This document shows positions 28,369-38,293 of a stretch of DNA of 64,000 nt, piece after piece. The stretch's first letter is position 1; each line of letters starts with the position of its first letter. The stretch is from Pseudomonadota bacterium. Lineage in GTDB: Bacteria; Pseudomonadota; Gammaproteobacteria; Steroidobacterales; Steroidobacteraceae. Made by a program: the position numbers and the translations under genes. The DNA is taken from the NCBI GenBank assembly GCA_021815925.1, contig JAKAZL010000003.1, positions 1-64,000 of the forward strand, in the 5' to 3' direction. Under the pieces are notes generated by a model. The model did not search any database. It was not told the origin of the DNA and saw nothing but the letters and a program-made list of their open reading frames with translations.

Positions 28369-28767
28369 ATGAGCATACTCACTCTCACCGAACGCCCGCT
28401 TGGCGAACAGATAGAGGTACTCGAGCGTGGGCTGCCCAGCAGCGCGCTCGCGGAGATTGCAGCGGCTCTCGGTTTGCCGAAGGCGCGCATCATTAAGGCT
28501 CTCAGGCTGGTGCTGCGCACGATGACCGAGCGCGAAAAGAGGCATGAACGCTTCTCGACTGCGGAGTCCGAGCGCCTCTACAGGATCGTGCGTGCCCGGA
28601 GTCTCGCTCGCGAGATCTTTTCCTCGGACGCTGCGGTAGCCGAGTGGCTGGGCGCTCCCGATCGGAGCCTCGGAGGTCGGGCTCCGCTCGAGATGCTGGC
28701 AACGGATCTCGGCGCGCAGAAGGTGGAAAGCTTGCTGCGGGCGATGATGCACGGCGTACCGGTCTGA
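28369..28767 (+). CDS. Xre/MbcA/ParS-type antitoxin (DUF2384) of a RES toxin
   Basis: 132 residues. The N-terminal part (to about 65) is a helix-turn-helix-like region, ALAEIAAALGLPKARIIKAL. The C-terminal toxin-binding domain reads LYRIVRARSLAREIFSSDAA, VAEWLGAPDRSLGGRAPLEM, typical of antitoxins that pair with RES proteins. The ATG at 28369 has AAGGAG upstream. It ends 10 bases before the RES gene and probably represses the operon. Confidence 0.88.
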   Translation: MSILTLTERPLGEQIEVLERGLPSSALAEIAAALGLPKARIIKALRLVLRTMTEREKRHERFSTAESERLYRIVRARSLAREIFSSDAAVAEWLGAPDRSLGGRAPLEMLATDLGAQKVESLLRAMMHGVPV

Positions 28768-28777
28768 GCACTGAGCC

Positions 28778-29278
28778 GTGAAGGCGTGGAGAATCGTCCT
28801 GCGCAAGTTCGGGGGGACGAACCGTACCGCCTTTGGGGGCTTGAGCGGATTCGCCGTGGATGGCCGCTGGCACACCGCGGGGCGACATCTTGACTACGCG
28901 GCTCAGAGTCTGTCGCTTGCGATTCTCGAGCGCCTAGTGCACTACAAGCGATTTGATGCACTCGAGCCCCATGTCTTATATGTGATCGACGTTCCGGACG
29001 CCGCGATTGAGGGCGCACCCATGCCCCCTCACGGTTGGGACGAAGACGAGCCCGTTCGTACAGCGCAAGCAATCGGTAACAGCTGGTACGATGAGCGCAG
29101 AAGCCCGGCGCTCCTGGTGCCGAGTGCCGTGACGCCGGGAGAGTACAACCTGATGATCAATTCTCGCCACCCGGACTGGCAATGGAGGTGGGTGATCTCG
29201 GGGCCGGTGAGCTTCGCTTTTGATGCGCGGCTGGCCGAGCTAGTGGAACGTTCACAGAAGCCATCCTCGTCCCGTTAG
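28778..29278 (+). CDS. RES-domain toxin (NAD+-degrading)
   Basis: 166 residues, GTG start. The RES fold has the characteristic residues: Arg in AWRIVLRKFGG, the GGRW-like turn SGFAVDGRWHTAGRHLDY, LAILERLVHY with the conserved Glu, and a late conserved Ser/Asn in PSAVTPGEYNLMINSRHPD. Characterised RES toxins such as MbcT phosphorolyse or hydrolyse NAD+. The partner antitoxin lies immediately upstream, and the module looks intact. Confidence 0.88.
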   Translation: MKAWRIVLRKFGGTNRTAFGGLSGFAVDGRWHTAGRHLDYAAQSLSLAILERLVHYKRFDALEPHVLYVIDVPDAAIEGAPMPPHGWDEDEPVRTAQAIGNSWYDERRSPALLVPSAVTPGEYNLMINSRHPDWQWRWVISGPVSFAFDARLAELVERSQKPSSSR

Positions 29279-29487
29279 CAGAGCAGAGAGGCAATCATGG
29301 ACACCATCGGATCAGGTAATTCGTAACTGCCGCGCTCTGACTCGCGGATGGTGTCGCAACGCTGCTCTTTAGCGCGAGTCCGGTAGTCATTCTTTCGGCC
29401 ATGAGCTGCCCTTGAGGCCCCAAACCGAACTTTCACATACCGGCCATTGGGTCGGATACGGTTGAGCCGCCGTTTCTGGGCTTGCCG

Positions 29488-29524
29488 TTGCGAGCTCTGA
29501 GCAATGCGCATATAATGCGCATTG
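29488..29524 (+). promoter_or_regulatory. ccdAB promoter with operator palindrome over the -10
   Basis: TTGCGA (29488-29493), a 17-base spacer and a perfect TATAAT (29511-29516). The -10 lies inside a perfect inverted repeat, CAATGCGCAT (29502-29511), ATA, ATGCGCATTG (29515-29524). Binding of the antitoxin complex here would occlude RNA polymerase, the expected autorepression of a type II module. Confidence 0.75.
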
Positions 29525-29544
29525 CCAATCCAAAAGGGATCAAA

Positions 29545-29796
29545 GTGAAGCGCAGCCCCGCCAGTAGGGCACGTAAGCGTCCGGTCAACCTCACGTTGAG
29601 CGAGGACCTGGTTGAGGAGGTTAAAGGCGTTACCGGCAATCTCTCTGGAGTCGTGGAATCGCTCCTCGCCGATTTCCTGACCAGGGAGCGGGAACGCCGG
29701 TCGGGCATCGTCGAGCAGGCGCGCGCCACAGCCACTTTGTGGAACAGCTTTGCGGAACGTAATGGGTCGTTCGCCGACGATCATTCAACACTCTGA
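29545..29796 (+). CDS. ccdA: CcdA-type antitoxin
   Basis: 83 residues from GTG 29545 (MKRSPASRARKRPVNLTLSE). The ribbon-helix-helix DNA-binding part VNLTLSEDLVEEVKGV is followed by a CcdB-neutralising tail with FLTRERERR and NSFAERNGSFADDH, typical of the CcdA C-terminus. The longer frame from 29482 would start inside the promoter, so the GTG is preferred. The stop shares a base with the ccdB ATG (TGATG). Confidence 0.85.
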   Translation: MKRSPASRARKRPVNLTLSEDLVEEVKGVTGNLSGVVESLLADFLTRERERRSGIVEQARATATLWNSFAERNGSFADDHSTL

Positions 29797-30116
29797 TGGC
29801 GCAATTCGATGTCCATCGCAATGTCGGCAGGCATAGGGACGGCATTCCATTTGTAGTCGTTGCCCAATCTCGGTTATTTGACGACTATCGTCGCCGCGTT
29901 GTCATTCCGCTCGTGCGGAAAACCGAGCTTAGCCAGATTCCCAATCCACGCCTCAATCCGAGCTTCAAGGTCAAAGGCATCGCGGTGGTGTTGCATCCGC
30001 TCGAGATTGTTTCGGTTGCCAATGAGCACTTAGGAGAGCGTGTCGGTTCACTCGCCGAGGAAGGTGATGCAATCGTAGCGGCCCTGGATGAATTGTGTAC
30101 CCGCGCCCTCGGGTAG
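29796..30116 (+). CDS. ccdB: CcdB-type gyrase-poisoning toxin
   Basis: 106 residues, close to the 101 of F-plasmid CcdB. It opens MAQFDVHRNVGRHRDGIPFV, has the strand VVAQSRLFDDYRRRVVIPLV, PRLNPSFKVKGIAVVLHPLE, and ends with the gyrase-binding helix region. F CcdB ends in W-G-I; here the last residues are ALDELCTRALG without the Trp that contacts gyrase, so activity could differ. Translationally coupled to ccdA. Confidence 0.85.
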   Translation: MAQFDVHRNVGRHRDGIPFVVVAQSRLFDDYRRRVVIPLVRKTELSQIPNPRLNPSFKVKGIAVVLHPLEIVSVANEHLGERVGSLAEEGDAIVAALDELCTRALG

Positions 30117-30252
30117 ATCAGCGACGGAGCGCTTGCGGCCAAGACCGGAAGCTCATTTGAACGGAATGACTTCTCCAAAGCTGTCGTTCAGTTCAGAGCT
30201 CGGCAGTTTCACCACGCACTGTAACGATTCTTCACTGTCGAACGGGTGGCGT

Positions 30253-30717
30253 TCAGCGCGCCCAGGACTCGCTGGCATAAGCGATGCGCCACTCGTTGTG
30301 CTGCCGGCGCCAGACGGTGCTTACAGCAAACGTGTTCTTCTGCGTCTTTCCGTCCGGTCCCGATCGCTGCGATTTCATTTCCTGCGTCGTGACCACCACC
30401 CCCGGTGCCAAATCCATGAAGCTGGTGGGACTGATCTGCGTGTACCGCGCATCGGACGCGCCGTTCCGCCACCATCTCAACTGCGCAGCGTGCAGGGCGT
30501 TCCAGCCTCGAATGACCTGTCCATTGATCACGAACACCAGTCGTGGTCCGTGCGTGAAGGGTTTGAGGAATTCGTCCGTATTGTGGGCATTTGCCGCAGC
30601 TGCCATTGCATCGAGTTTCGCCTGAATTTGCATATGGGGCGATGCGGCCATTGCAATCCTCGTGCTGGCGATGGCAAGCAAACAGGCGGTCCGGACAATG
30701 GCTCGTGCATTAGTCAT
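30253..30717 (-). CDS. Secreted SnoaL/NTF2-like protein
   Basis: 154 residues. An N-terminal signal peptide (MTNARAIVRTACLLAIASTR, then IAMAASP with a probable AMA cleavage site) precedes an NTF2-like cone fold: QAKLDAMAAAANAHNTDEFL, VFVINGQVIRGWNALHAAQL, TWRRQHNEWRIAYASES-like C-terminal strand. This matches the DUF4440/SnoaL group, which includes diverse hydrolases, isomerases and ligand-binding proteins; function unknown. On the opposite strand to the toxin-antitoxin genes in the same element. Confidence 0.75.
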   Translation of the reverse strand: MTNARAIVRTACLLAIASTRIAMAASPHMQIQAKLDAMAAAANAHNTDEFLKPFTHGPRLVFVINGQVIRGWNALHAAQLRWWRNGASDARYTQISPTSFMDLAPGVVVTTQEMKSQRSGPDGKTQKNTFAVSTVWRRQHNEWRIAYASESWAR

Positions 30718-30732
30718 CACGCATCTCCCCAC

Positions 30733-31321
30733 TCCAGGCGATTCTGCGCCGTTGAACAGCGTCCCATACTACGATCACTGGCCAGACAACATGATCTGTG
30801 TGCCTCGCACATACGTCATGATATCAGAGAGGCTCGCCACGACCGCTCTGCCGCTGCGTAGTTACGCAGTACCTGCAGCAGCGTCGCATTACGGGCGCTC
30901 CGGGTGCTCTACATGCTGCAGGTGCAGGCGATCGGCCGCCAATCTTGTGGCAACGCCAGCAGAATTCTTGCCCCGAAGCGGCCGCTCAATCGGGCCGCTC
31001 AGGGTCGATAGCACGCATTGTCAGATTGCCGGCGAGAGCGAGAATGAGGAATTCTGCCGGGCATGCAGAATTGGCGATGTTGTATCTCGACAGTAGGGAC
31101 GCAGGGATACCGCCCAGCGAAAAGAGCGCCGACAGTAGGGAACACCTACCGAGGTCTGGGCGGATGTCGAAAAGTGATAGCGGCTGAGCGGAAGACGCTC
31201 AGGTTTGTGCTGGGATGGGCCGTCGTGAGACGGCATGGGACCCGATGATCAGCGCCTGAGCGGCAATTCGATTCCGGATGTCCGGCGATTTCGAGGAAAC
31301 GCCCGTGGAATCAGTGACTTA
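30733..31321. other. Intergenic before tRNA-Asn, no gene recognised
   Basis: About 590 bases with no convincing gene. GACAGTAGGGA occurs twice (31089 and 31131). This is the tRNA-proximal end of element B. Confidence 0.35.
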
Positions 31322-31397
31322 TGGCTCCCCGGGTTGGACTCGAACCAACGACCAACGGATTAACAGTCCGACGCTCTACCGACTGAGCTACCGGGGA
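31322..31397 (-). tRNA. tRNA-Asn (GTT)
   Basis: Minus-strand cloverleaf of 76 bases with encoded CCA: acceptor TCCCCGG paired with CCGGGGA, D-arm AGCTCAGTCGGTAGAGC, anticodon loop CTGTTAA with GTT (plus-strand 31362-31364), T-loop GGTTCGAGTCC. Its 3' end is the target duplicated at 28163 and, more weakly, at 24063. Confidence 0.97.
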
Positions 31398-31530
31398 ACC
31401 GGCTTCGCGGGATCCGCGAAAGGCCGCGAATTCTGCGGTGCACACCCCTCGCTCGTCAAGAAACCCGGAGCAAGATTTTGGAGGCGATCGTCGGCGGCGC
31501 CCGGGCGGCAGACCGGCCACAGCGGGATGC

Positions 31531-31923
31531 TCAACCCCGGGTCTGCGGACCGCTGAGCGCGCGGGCACGGCGCCGGGCCAGCAATCGACCGTACGCGAGC
31601 CCGTTCAGCGCCAGCAGCAGCGCACCGAGGATGTATTGGTCGGTCCGGGTGAGCCCAGGCGGGTACAGGATGGACAGGATGTAGTGGTCCAGGAATCCGC
31701 CCCGGTAGCCGGCCTCGCCCGCGAGGTGGCGCAGCTGGTTCTCGAGGTAGGTGAGGGGGCAGATCTGCCCTGAGGCCTCGACCCACAGCCCCCAGGTCAG
31801 GGCCGGGAGGTGCCCGAAGAGGACCCGGGGCCAGCGCCAGGCGAGGAAGCCACCGACGATCACGAACGCGACGAAGGCGAGATGTAAAACGACCACTCCG
31901 TCCGCCAACGCCCGCCAGATCAT
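31531..31923 (-). CDS. DUF2784-family membrane protein
   Basis: 130 residues with three to four hydrophobic segments (VVVLHLAFVAFVIVGGFLAW; LPALTWGLWVEASGQICPLT; YILGALLLALNGLAYG). The motifs HLAFV.., GQICPLTYLEN and FLDHYILSILYPPGL are diagnostic of DUF2784, a small inner-membrane family of unknown function. It ends upstream of tRNA-Asn and starts four bases after the aminotransferase gene's stop on the same strand, so co-transcription is likely. Confidence 0.88.
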   Translation of the reverse strand: MIWRALADGVVVLHLAFVAFVIVGGFLAWRWPRVLFGHLPALTWGLWVEASGQICPLTYLENQLRHLAGEAGYRGGFLDHYILSILYPPGLTRTDQYILGALLLALNGLAYGRLLARRRARALSGPQTRG

Positions 31924-31927
31924 GCTC

Positions 31928-33133
31928 TCAGCCGCCGCGGGCGGCGCTCCGCTTGGCCAGGACCGCCCCGATGCGCTCCATGGCCTTCTTCAGAGTCTCC
32001 ATGCTGCAGGCGAAGGACAGCCGGATGTGCCCGGGGGCGCCAAAGGCTGAGCCGGGGACCACGGCAACCTCGCCCTCGGTGAGCAGTACCTCGGCGAAAT
32101 CGGTGTCCGAGGCGCACCCGAGCGCGCTCATCGCTTGCGAGACGTCCGCGAACGCATAGAACGTGCCCGCGCCGGGCAGGCAGCTCACCCCGGGCAGCGC
32201 GTTCAGAGCCGCGACCACGTAGTCGTGTCGCGCCTTGAACGCCTCGTTCATGCGCGTCACATCGCTCTGATCGCCGTTCAGGGCCACGGCTGCGGCGTGC
32301 TGGGAGATGCTCGAGGCATTCGAGGTCGATTGGCCCTGGATGGTCGCCATGGCGAGCACCAGCTCCTTCGGTGCGCCGCAGAACCCGATGCGCCAGCCGG
32401 TCATGGCGTAGGACTTGGACACCCCGTTGATGGTGACCGTCCGGCCGTGCAGCTCGGGCACGGCAGTGAGCAGGCTGCAGAACGGCTCGGCACCCCAGTA
32501 AATCTTCTCGTACATGTCATCGGTGCCGATGACGATGCGCGGCTGATCGATCAGCACTTCCCCGAGAGCGCGCAGCTCCGCGCGCGTATAAGCCGCGCCG
32601 GTCGGGTTGCACGGGCTGTTCAGCAGCACCAGGCGGGTCTTCGGGGTGATGGCAGCCGCCAGCTGCCGCGGGGTAATTTTGTAGCCCTGGGCGGCGGTCG
32701 TGGTGAGGATGACGGGCTGACCGTCCGCAAGCAGCACCATGTCCGGATACGAGACCCAGTAGGGCGCTGGGATGATGGCCTCGTCGTCTTTGTCGAGCAC
32801 GGCCATGCACAGGTTGTAAATCGCCTGCTTGGCACCACTGGTGACCAGGATCTGCGAACGCTCGTACTGGATGGCATTGTCGCGCGCGAACTTCGCGATG
32901 ATGGCATCCTTCAGTTCGTTGGTGCCCTCGACATGCGTGTAGCGCGTCAGTCCCTGCTGGATGGCCTCGATCCCGCCCTGGGCGATGGGTGCAGGCGTGT
33001 CGAAGTCCGGCTCGCCGGCGCCGAGGCTGATCACGTCCCGGCCCTCGGCCCGCAGGCGCGCCGCACGGGCGGAGACATTCAGCGTCGGCGAGGGCTTGAC
33101 GCGTTGAACGCGCCGCGAAACGGTTAAGGTCAC
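31928..33133 (-). CDS. aspC: Aspartate/aromatic aminotransferase, PLP class I
   Basis: 401 residues. LGAGEPDFDTP near the N-terminus, NSPCNPTGAAYT, the PLP-binding Lys in GVSKSYAMTGWRIGF and the carboxylate-binding Arg region HIRLSFACSMETL are all present, as in the AspAT Ib group. The GTG start at 33133 (MTLTVSRRVQRVKPS) has CAGGA upstream; the open frame to 33253 runs into uvrB and is not used. It is divergent from uvrB, an arrangement also seen in other gammaproteobacteria. Confidence 0.92.
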   Translation of the reverse strand: MTLTVSRRVQRVKPSPTLNVSARAARLRAEGRDVISLGAGEPDFDTPAPIAQGGIEAIQQGLTRYTHVEGTNELKDAIIAKFARDNAIQYERSQILVTSGAKQAIYNLCMAVLDKDDEAIIPAPYWVSYPDMVLLADGQPVILTTTAAQGYKITPRQLAAAITPKTRLVLLNSPCNPTGAAYTRAELRALGEVLIDQPRIVIGTDDMYEKIYWGAEPFCSLLTAVPELHGRTVTINGVSKSYAMTGWRIGFCGAPKELVLAMATIQGQSTSNASSISQHAAAVALNGDQSDVTRMNEAFKARHDYVVAALNALPGVSCLPGAGTFYAFADVSQAMSALGCASDTDFAEVLLTEGEVAVVPGSAFGAPGHIRLSFACSMETLKKAMERIGAVLAKRSAARGG

Positions 33134-33237
33134 GGGGAATCCTGTGATGCGCCAGAGCAACTGGCGACGATATATTAAGCCATCGGCGTGTTCGCCACCA
33201 TCCGGCGAAACCGCAATGCGCTGAGGATAGGCTGCGA

Positions 33238-35262
<2,025 letters not shown>

Positions 35263-35305
35263 GCCAGATGGCGTGCCGTAAGTTCTTGGAATGGCTTGGA
35301 TTAGC

Positions 35306-35334
35306 TTGCACGCCCCGCGCCGCTCTTGTATCGT
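35306..35334 (+). promoter_or_regulatory. Candidate promoter of tRNA-Val
   Basis: TTGCAC (35306-35311), 17-base spacer, TATCGT (35329-35334), then a GC-rich discriminator TCGCGG as in stringently controlled stable-RNA promoters. The tRNA begins about 26 bases after the expected start site. Confidence 0.5.
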
Positions 35335-35366
35335 TCGCGGCCCTCCTCAGGGCGAATCCTGAGTTC

Positions 35367-35441
35367 AGGCGCGTAGCTCAGTGGTAGAGCACCACCTTGA
35401 CATGGTGGTGGTCGGTGGTTCGATCCCACTCGCGCCTACCA
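35367..35441 (+). tRNA. tRNA-Val (GAC)
   Basis: 75 bases with encoded CCA: acceptor AGGCGCG/CGCGCCT, D-arm TAGCTCAGTGGTAGAGC, anticodon stem CCACC/GGTGG with loop TTGACAT (GAC), T-loop GGTTCGATCCC. Confidence 0.97.
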
Positions 35442-35453
35442 GTTTCGACGGCG

Positions 35454-35481
35454 GACGCTTCCGGTTCAGACCGGAAGCGTC
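35454..35481 (+). terminator. Perfect hairpin between tRNA-Val and thrS
   Basis: GACGCTTCCGGT, loop TCAG, ACCGGAAGCGTC: a perfect 12-bp stem with a 4-base loop. No T-run follows, so it could be a terminator, a tRNA 3'-processing signal or part of the thrS leader. thrS starts 40 bases downstream. Confidence 0.5.
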
Positions 35482-35520
35482 GGGCGTTGTGTGGCGGAGT
35501 CCGATCGGGAGAGCATCGAC

Positions 35521-37449
35521 ATGCCCGTGGTCACATTGCCCGATGGCAGTGAGCGCCGCTTCGATCATCCGGTGACGGTGGACGAAGTGGCCGGCGCCAT
35601 TGGCGCGGGGCTGCGCAAGGCGGCGCTCGCCGGCCGGCTCGACGGCCAGCTGGTCGACACCTCTCATGTGATCGACCACGACGCGACGCTCGCCATCGTG
35701 ACCGAGAAGGACCCGGCCGGACTCGAGGTCATCCGTCACTCGACCGCGCATCTGCTCGCCCAGGCGGTAAAGCAGCTGTTCCCTGAAGCCCAGGTCACCA
35801 TCGGGCCGGTCATCGAGGACGGGTTCTACTACGATTTTGCTTACCAGAGGCCCTTCACCCCGGAGGACCTCGCGGCCATCGAGGCGCGTATGGCCGAGCT
35901 CGCCAAGGCCGACCTCGCCGTCACCCGCCGGGTGCTGCCGCGCGATGAGGCGGTGACCTTCTTCAAGGGTCTCGGCGAGCACTACAAGGCGGAGATCATC
36001 GCGGCCATCCCCGCCAACGAGCCGATCAGCCTCTACGGGCAGGGCGACTGGGTGGATCTGTGCCGCGGGCCACACGTGCCCTCCACCGGCAAGCTGAAGG
36101 CCTTCAAGCTGACCAAGGTGGCGGGGGCCTATTGGCGGGGCGACTCGCGCAACGAGATGCTGCAGCGCATCTACGGGACGGCCTGGCCGGACAAGAAGCA
36201 GCTCGAGGAGTACCTGCACCGCCTCGAGGAGGCCGAGAAGCGCGATCACCGGCGCATCGGCAAGGAACTCGACCTGTTCCACCTGCAGGAGGAGGCCCCG
36301 GGGGCGGTCTTCTGGCACCCCAAGGGCTGGAGCGTCTTTCAGAACCTGATCCAGTACATGCGCGAGCGTCAGCAGGCCGCGGGCTACCAGGAGGTGAATG
36401 CCCCGGAGCTGATGGATGCGGCGCTCTGGAAGCAATCGGGGCACTTGGAGAAGTTCGGCGAGAACATGTTTCTCACGCAGACGCCCGATGAGCGGCTGTA
36501 CGCGATCAAGCCGATGAACTGCCCGGGGCACATCCAGATCTTCAAGCACGGCCTGACGAGCTACCGGGACCTGCCGGTGCGCCTCTCGGAGTTCGGCAAG
36601 GTTCACCGCTACGAGCCTTCCGGGGCGCTGCACGGGCTGATGCGGGTGCGCGCCTTCACTCAGGACGATGCCCACATTTTCATCACCGAGGACCAGATCA
36701 CCGAGGAGTGCGTGGCGGTGACGCGGCTGATCCTGGACATCTACCGCGACTTCGGATTCGAGGATGTGCGCATCAAGTTCGCCGACCGGCCGCCAAAGCG
36801 CGTCGGGGCGGACGAGGTCTGGGACCGGGCCGAGCAGGCCCTGAAGGCTGCTTCCAAGGCCGCCGGGATCGACTACATCCTCAACCCGGGCGAGGGCGCC
36901 TTCTATGGCCCGAAGCTCGAGTTCGTGCTGCGCGATGCCATCGGCCGGGACTGGCAGTGCGGCACCGTGCAGGTCGATCTGAACCTCCCGGGTCGCCTCG
37001 GCGCTCATTACATAGACGACAAGAGCGCCAAGCGCACCCCGGTCATGCTGCACCGGGCGATTTTCGGCTCCCTGGAGCGCTTTTTCGCCATCCTGCTCGA
37101 GCACCATGCCGGCCGACTGCCGGTGTGGCTGGCCCCCGTGCAGGCGGTGGTGATGAGTATTACCGACCGGCAGGCCGATTACGTACGTTCCGTAACGGAA
37201 TTCCTGAAAAATCAGCATCTTCGGGTCGAAGCCGACTTGCGTAACGAGAAAGTGGGCTTTAAGATTCGCGAGCACACGCTACAGCGTGTTCCGTATTTAT
37301 TGGTCGCGGGCGACAAGGAAGTGGCCGCGAGTCTCTTGTCAGTGCGCACCCGAAACGGCAAGGATCTCGGCACGATGAGTGTGGAGACGTTCAGTGAACG
37401 GCTCCGCATCGAGGCCGAGAGCCGTGGGCGCCGTACTTTGGAGGATTGA
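35521..37449 (+). CDS. thrS: Threonyl-tRNA synthetase
   Basis: 642 residues, the same as E. coli ThrS. TGS domain at the N-terminus ([20 protein letters not shown]), editing domain with [16 protein letters not shown], class II motif 2 [20 protein letters not shown] and catalytic MNCPGHI, C-terminal anticodon-binding domain. The ATG at 35521 has GGGAG upstream; a GTG at 35491 in frame is less likely. First gene of the translation operon; its TGA is one codon before the infC start. Confidence 0.97.
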   Translation: MPVVTLPDGSERRFDHPVTVDEVAGAIGAGLRKAALAGRLDGQLVDTSHVIDHDATLAIVTEKDPAGLEVIRHSTAHLLAQAVKQLFPEAQVTIGPVIEDGFYYDFAYQRPFTPEDLAAIEARMAELAKADLAVTRRVLPRDEAVTFFKGLGEHYKAEIIAAIPANEPISLYGQGDWVDLCRGPHVPSTGKLKAFKLTKVAGAYWRGDSRNEMLQRIYGTAWPDKKQLEEYLHRLEEAEKRDHRRIGKELDLFHLQEEAPGAVFWHPKGWSVFQNLIQYMRERQQAAGYQEVNAPELMDAALWKQSGHLEKFGENMFLTQTPDERLYAIKPMNCPGHIQIFKHGLTSYRDLPVRLSEFGKVHRYEPSGALHGLMRVRAFTQDDAHIFITEDQITEECVAVTRLILDIYRDFGFEDVRIKFADRPPKRVGADEVWDRAEQALKAASKAAGIDYILNPGEGAFYGPKLEFVLRDAIGRDWQCGTVQVDLNLPGRLGAHYIDDKSAKRTPVMLHRAIFGSLERFFAILLEHHAGRLPVWLAPVQAVVMSITDRQADYVRSVTEFLKNQHLRVEADLRNEKVGFKIREHTLQRVPYLLVAGDKEVAASLLSVRTRNGKDLGTMSVETFSERLRIEAESRGRRTLED

Positions 37450-37452
37450 CGC

Positions 37453-37974
37453 ATAGCCAGTGTAACCAAGCGCGTCCGGCGCAACGAGGAGATCAATGCG
37501 CCGCAACTGCGCGTGATCGCGGCCGATGGGTCGCAGGCGGGAGTGATGTCCCGCGCCGAGGCGTTGCAGATGGCGACCAGTTCGGAGCTGGATCTGGTGG
37601 AGGTTTCGCCGACGGCGCAGCCACCGGTCGTGCGCATCATGGATTACGGCAAATTCTTGTTCGAACAGAACAAGAAGGCCCATTCGGCGAAGCGCAAGCA
37701 GAAGCAGATCCAGGTCAAGGAAGTGAAGTTTCGTCCCGGTACGGGAGAGGCCGATTACCAGATCAAACTGCGTAATCTCGTCCGCTTCCTCACCGAGGGT
37801 GACAAGGCCAAGGTAACCCTGAGGTTCCGCGGCCGGGAGATGGTGCACCAGGACATTGGGCGCAAGCTCCTCGATCGGGTGGTGGGCGATCTCGCCGAGC
37901 ACGGCGTGGTCGAGCAGAACCCGCTCATGGAGGGTCGCCAGATGATCATGGTGTTCGGACCCAAGAAAAAGTAA
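37453..37974 (+). CDS. infC: Translation initiation factor IF-3, apparent ATA start codon
   Basis: 173 residues. IF3 homology begins well before the first GTG (37513): the frame reads [40 protein letters not shown]. Upstream in frame are only CGC (37450) and the thrS TGA (37447-37449), so the first usable codon is ATA at 37453, with GGAGG at 37440-37444 eight bases before it. IF3 is known to be encoded with non-canonical AUU/AUC-type starts in many bacteria, which lets IF3 repress its own translation. Body: [51 protein letters not shown], all canonical. Confidence 0.93.
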   Translation: MASVTKRVRRNEEINAPQLRVIAADGSQAGVMSRAEALQMATSSELDLVEVSPTAQPPVVRIMDYGKFLFEQNKKAHSAKRKQKQIQVKEVKFRPGTGEADYQIKLRNLVRFLTEGDKAKVTLRFRGREMVHQDIGRKLLDRVVGDLAEHGVVEQNPLMEGRQMIMVFGPKKK

Positions 37975-37980
37975 CGGTCA

Positions 37981-38034
37981 GCCGCCGACGGACGGCGGCG
38001 GATCGTTCGCCCGTAGCGGGCGCCGCAAGGCGCC
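37981..38034 (+). promoter_or_regulatory. Structured rpmI leader (candidate L20 autoregulatory region)
   Basis: Three hairpins in the infC-rpmI gap: GCCGCCG/CGGCGGC (37981-37999), CGCCCG TAG CGGGCG (38008-38022), and GGCGCC with GCAA tetraloop and GGCGCC (38019-38034). The last two share bases and are mutually exclusive. In E. coli, L20 represses rpmI-rplT by binding an mRNA structure here; correspondence is inferred from position. Confidence 0.5.
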
Positions 38035-38071
38035 TAGTGACCGGGGCTATAGTCATTGTTGAGGAGTTGAT

Positions 38072-38275
38072 ATGCCTAAGTTGAAAACCAACCGGGCTGC
38101 AGCCAAGCGCTTTCGCAAAACGGCGAAGGGCTTCAAGCGGTACGCCTCCAAGCGACGCCACAACCTCGGGCACAAGGACCCGAAGGTCAAGCGCCACGCC
38201 CGCTCGGGCGGAACGAGCCTCGTTCACGAGACCGATGTCGGTCGGCTCGTGCAGCTCCTTCCCTACCACAAATAA
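38072..38275 (+). CDS. rpmI: 50S ribosomal protein L35
   Basis: 67 residues, highly basic, MPKLKTNRAAAKRFRKTAKG and RRHNLGHKDPKVKRHAR as in bL35. A strong GAGGAG ribosome-binding site precedes the ATG. It sits between infC and rplT in the standard order. Confidence 0.97.
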   Translation: MPKLKTNRAAAKRFRKTAKGFKRYASKRRHNLGHKDPKVKRHARSGGTSLVHETDVGRLVQLLPYHK

Positions 38276-38293
38276 TTCCGAGCGAGGTTCGAG

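Larger units (their letters stand above)
28163..31321. mobile_element. Probable integrated element B, tRNA-proximal (no integrase seen)
   Basis: Lies between the repeat at 28163 and the intact tRNA-Asn at 31322. Cargo: Xre/RES and CcdAB toxin-antitoxin modules and a SnoaL-like secreted protein. No recombinase is seen. Same evidence and caveats as element A. Confidence 0.5.

Noticed and set aside
31089..31141. Possible CRISPR or short repeat array (GACAGTAGGGA twice)
   Set aside because: Only two 11-base copies and no regular spacer or further units.
24063..31397. Integron or superintegron with toxin-antitoxin cassettes
   Set aside because: No intI, no attC-like imperfect palindromes between cassettes; the repeats are tRNA-derived.
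33134..33237. LexA (SOS) box in front of uvrB
   Set aside because: No CTGT-N8-ACAG match seen; other lineages use other motifs, so regulation is left open.
37513..37974. infC starting at GTG 37513
   Set aside because: This would remove about 20 conserved N-terminal residues of IF3 and has no ribosome-binding site at the right distance; ATA 37453 has GGAGG and full homology.
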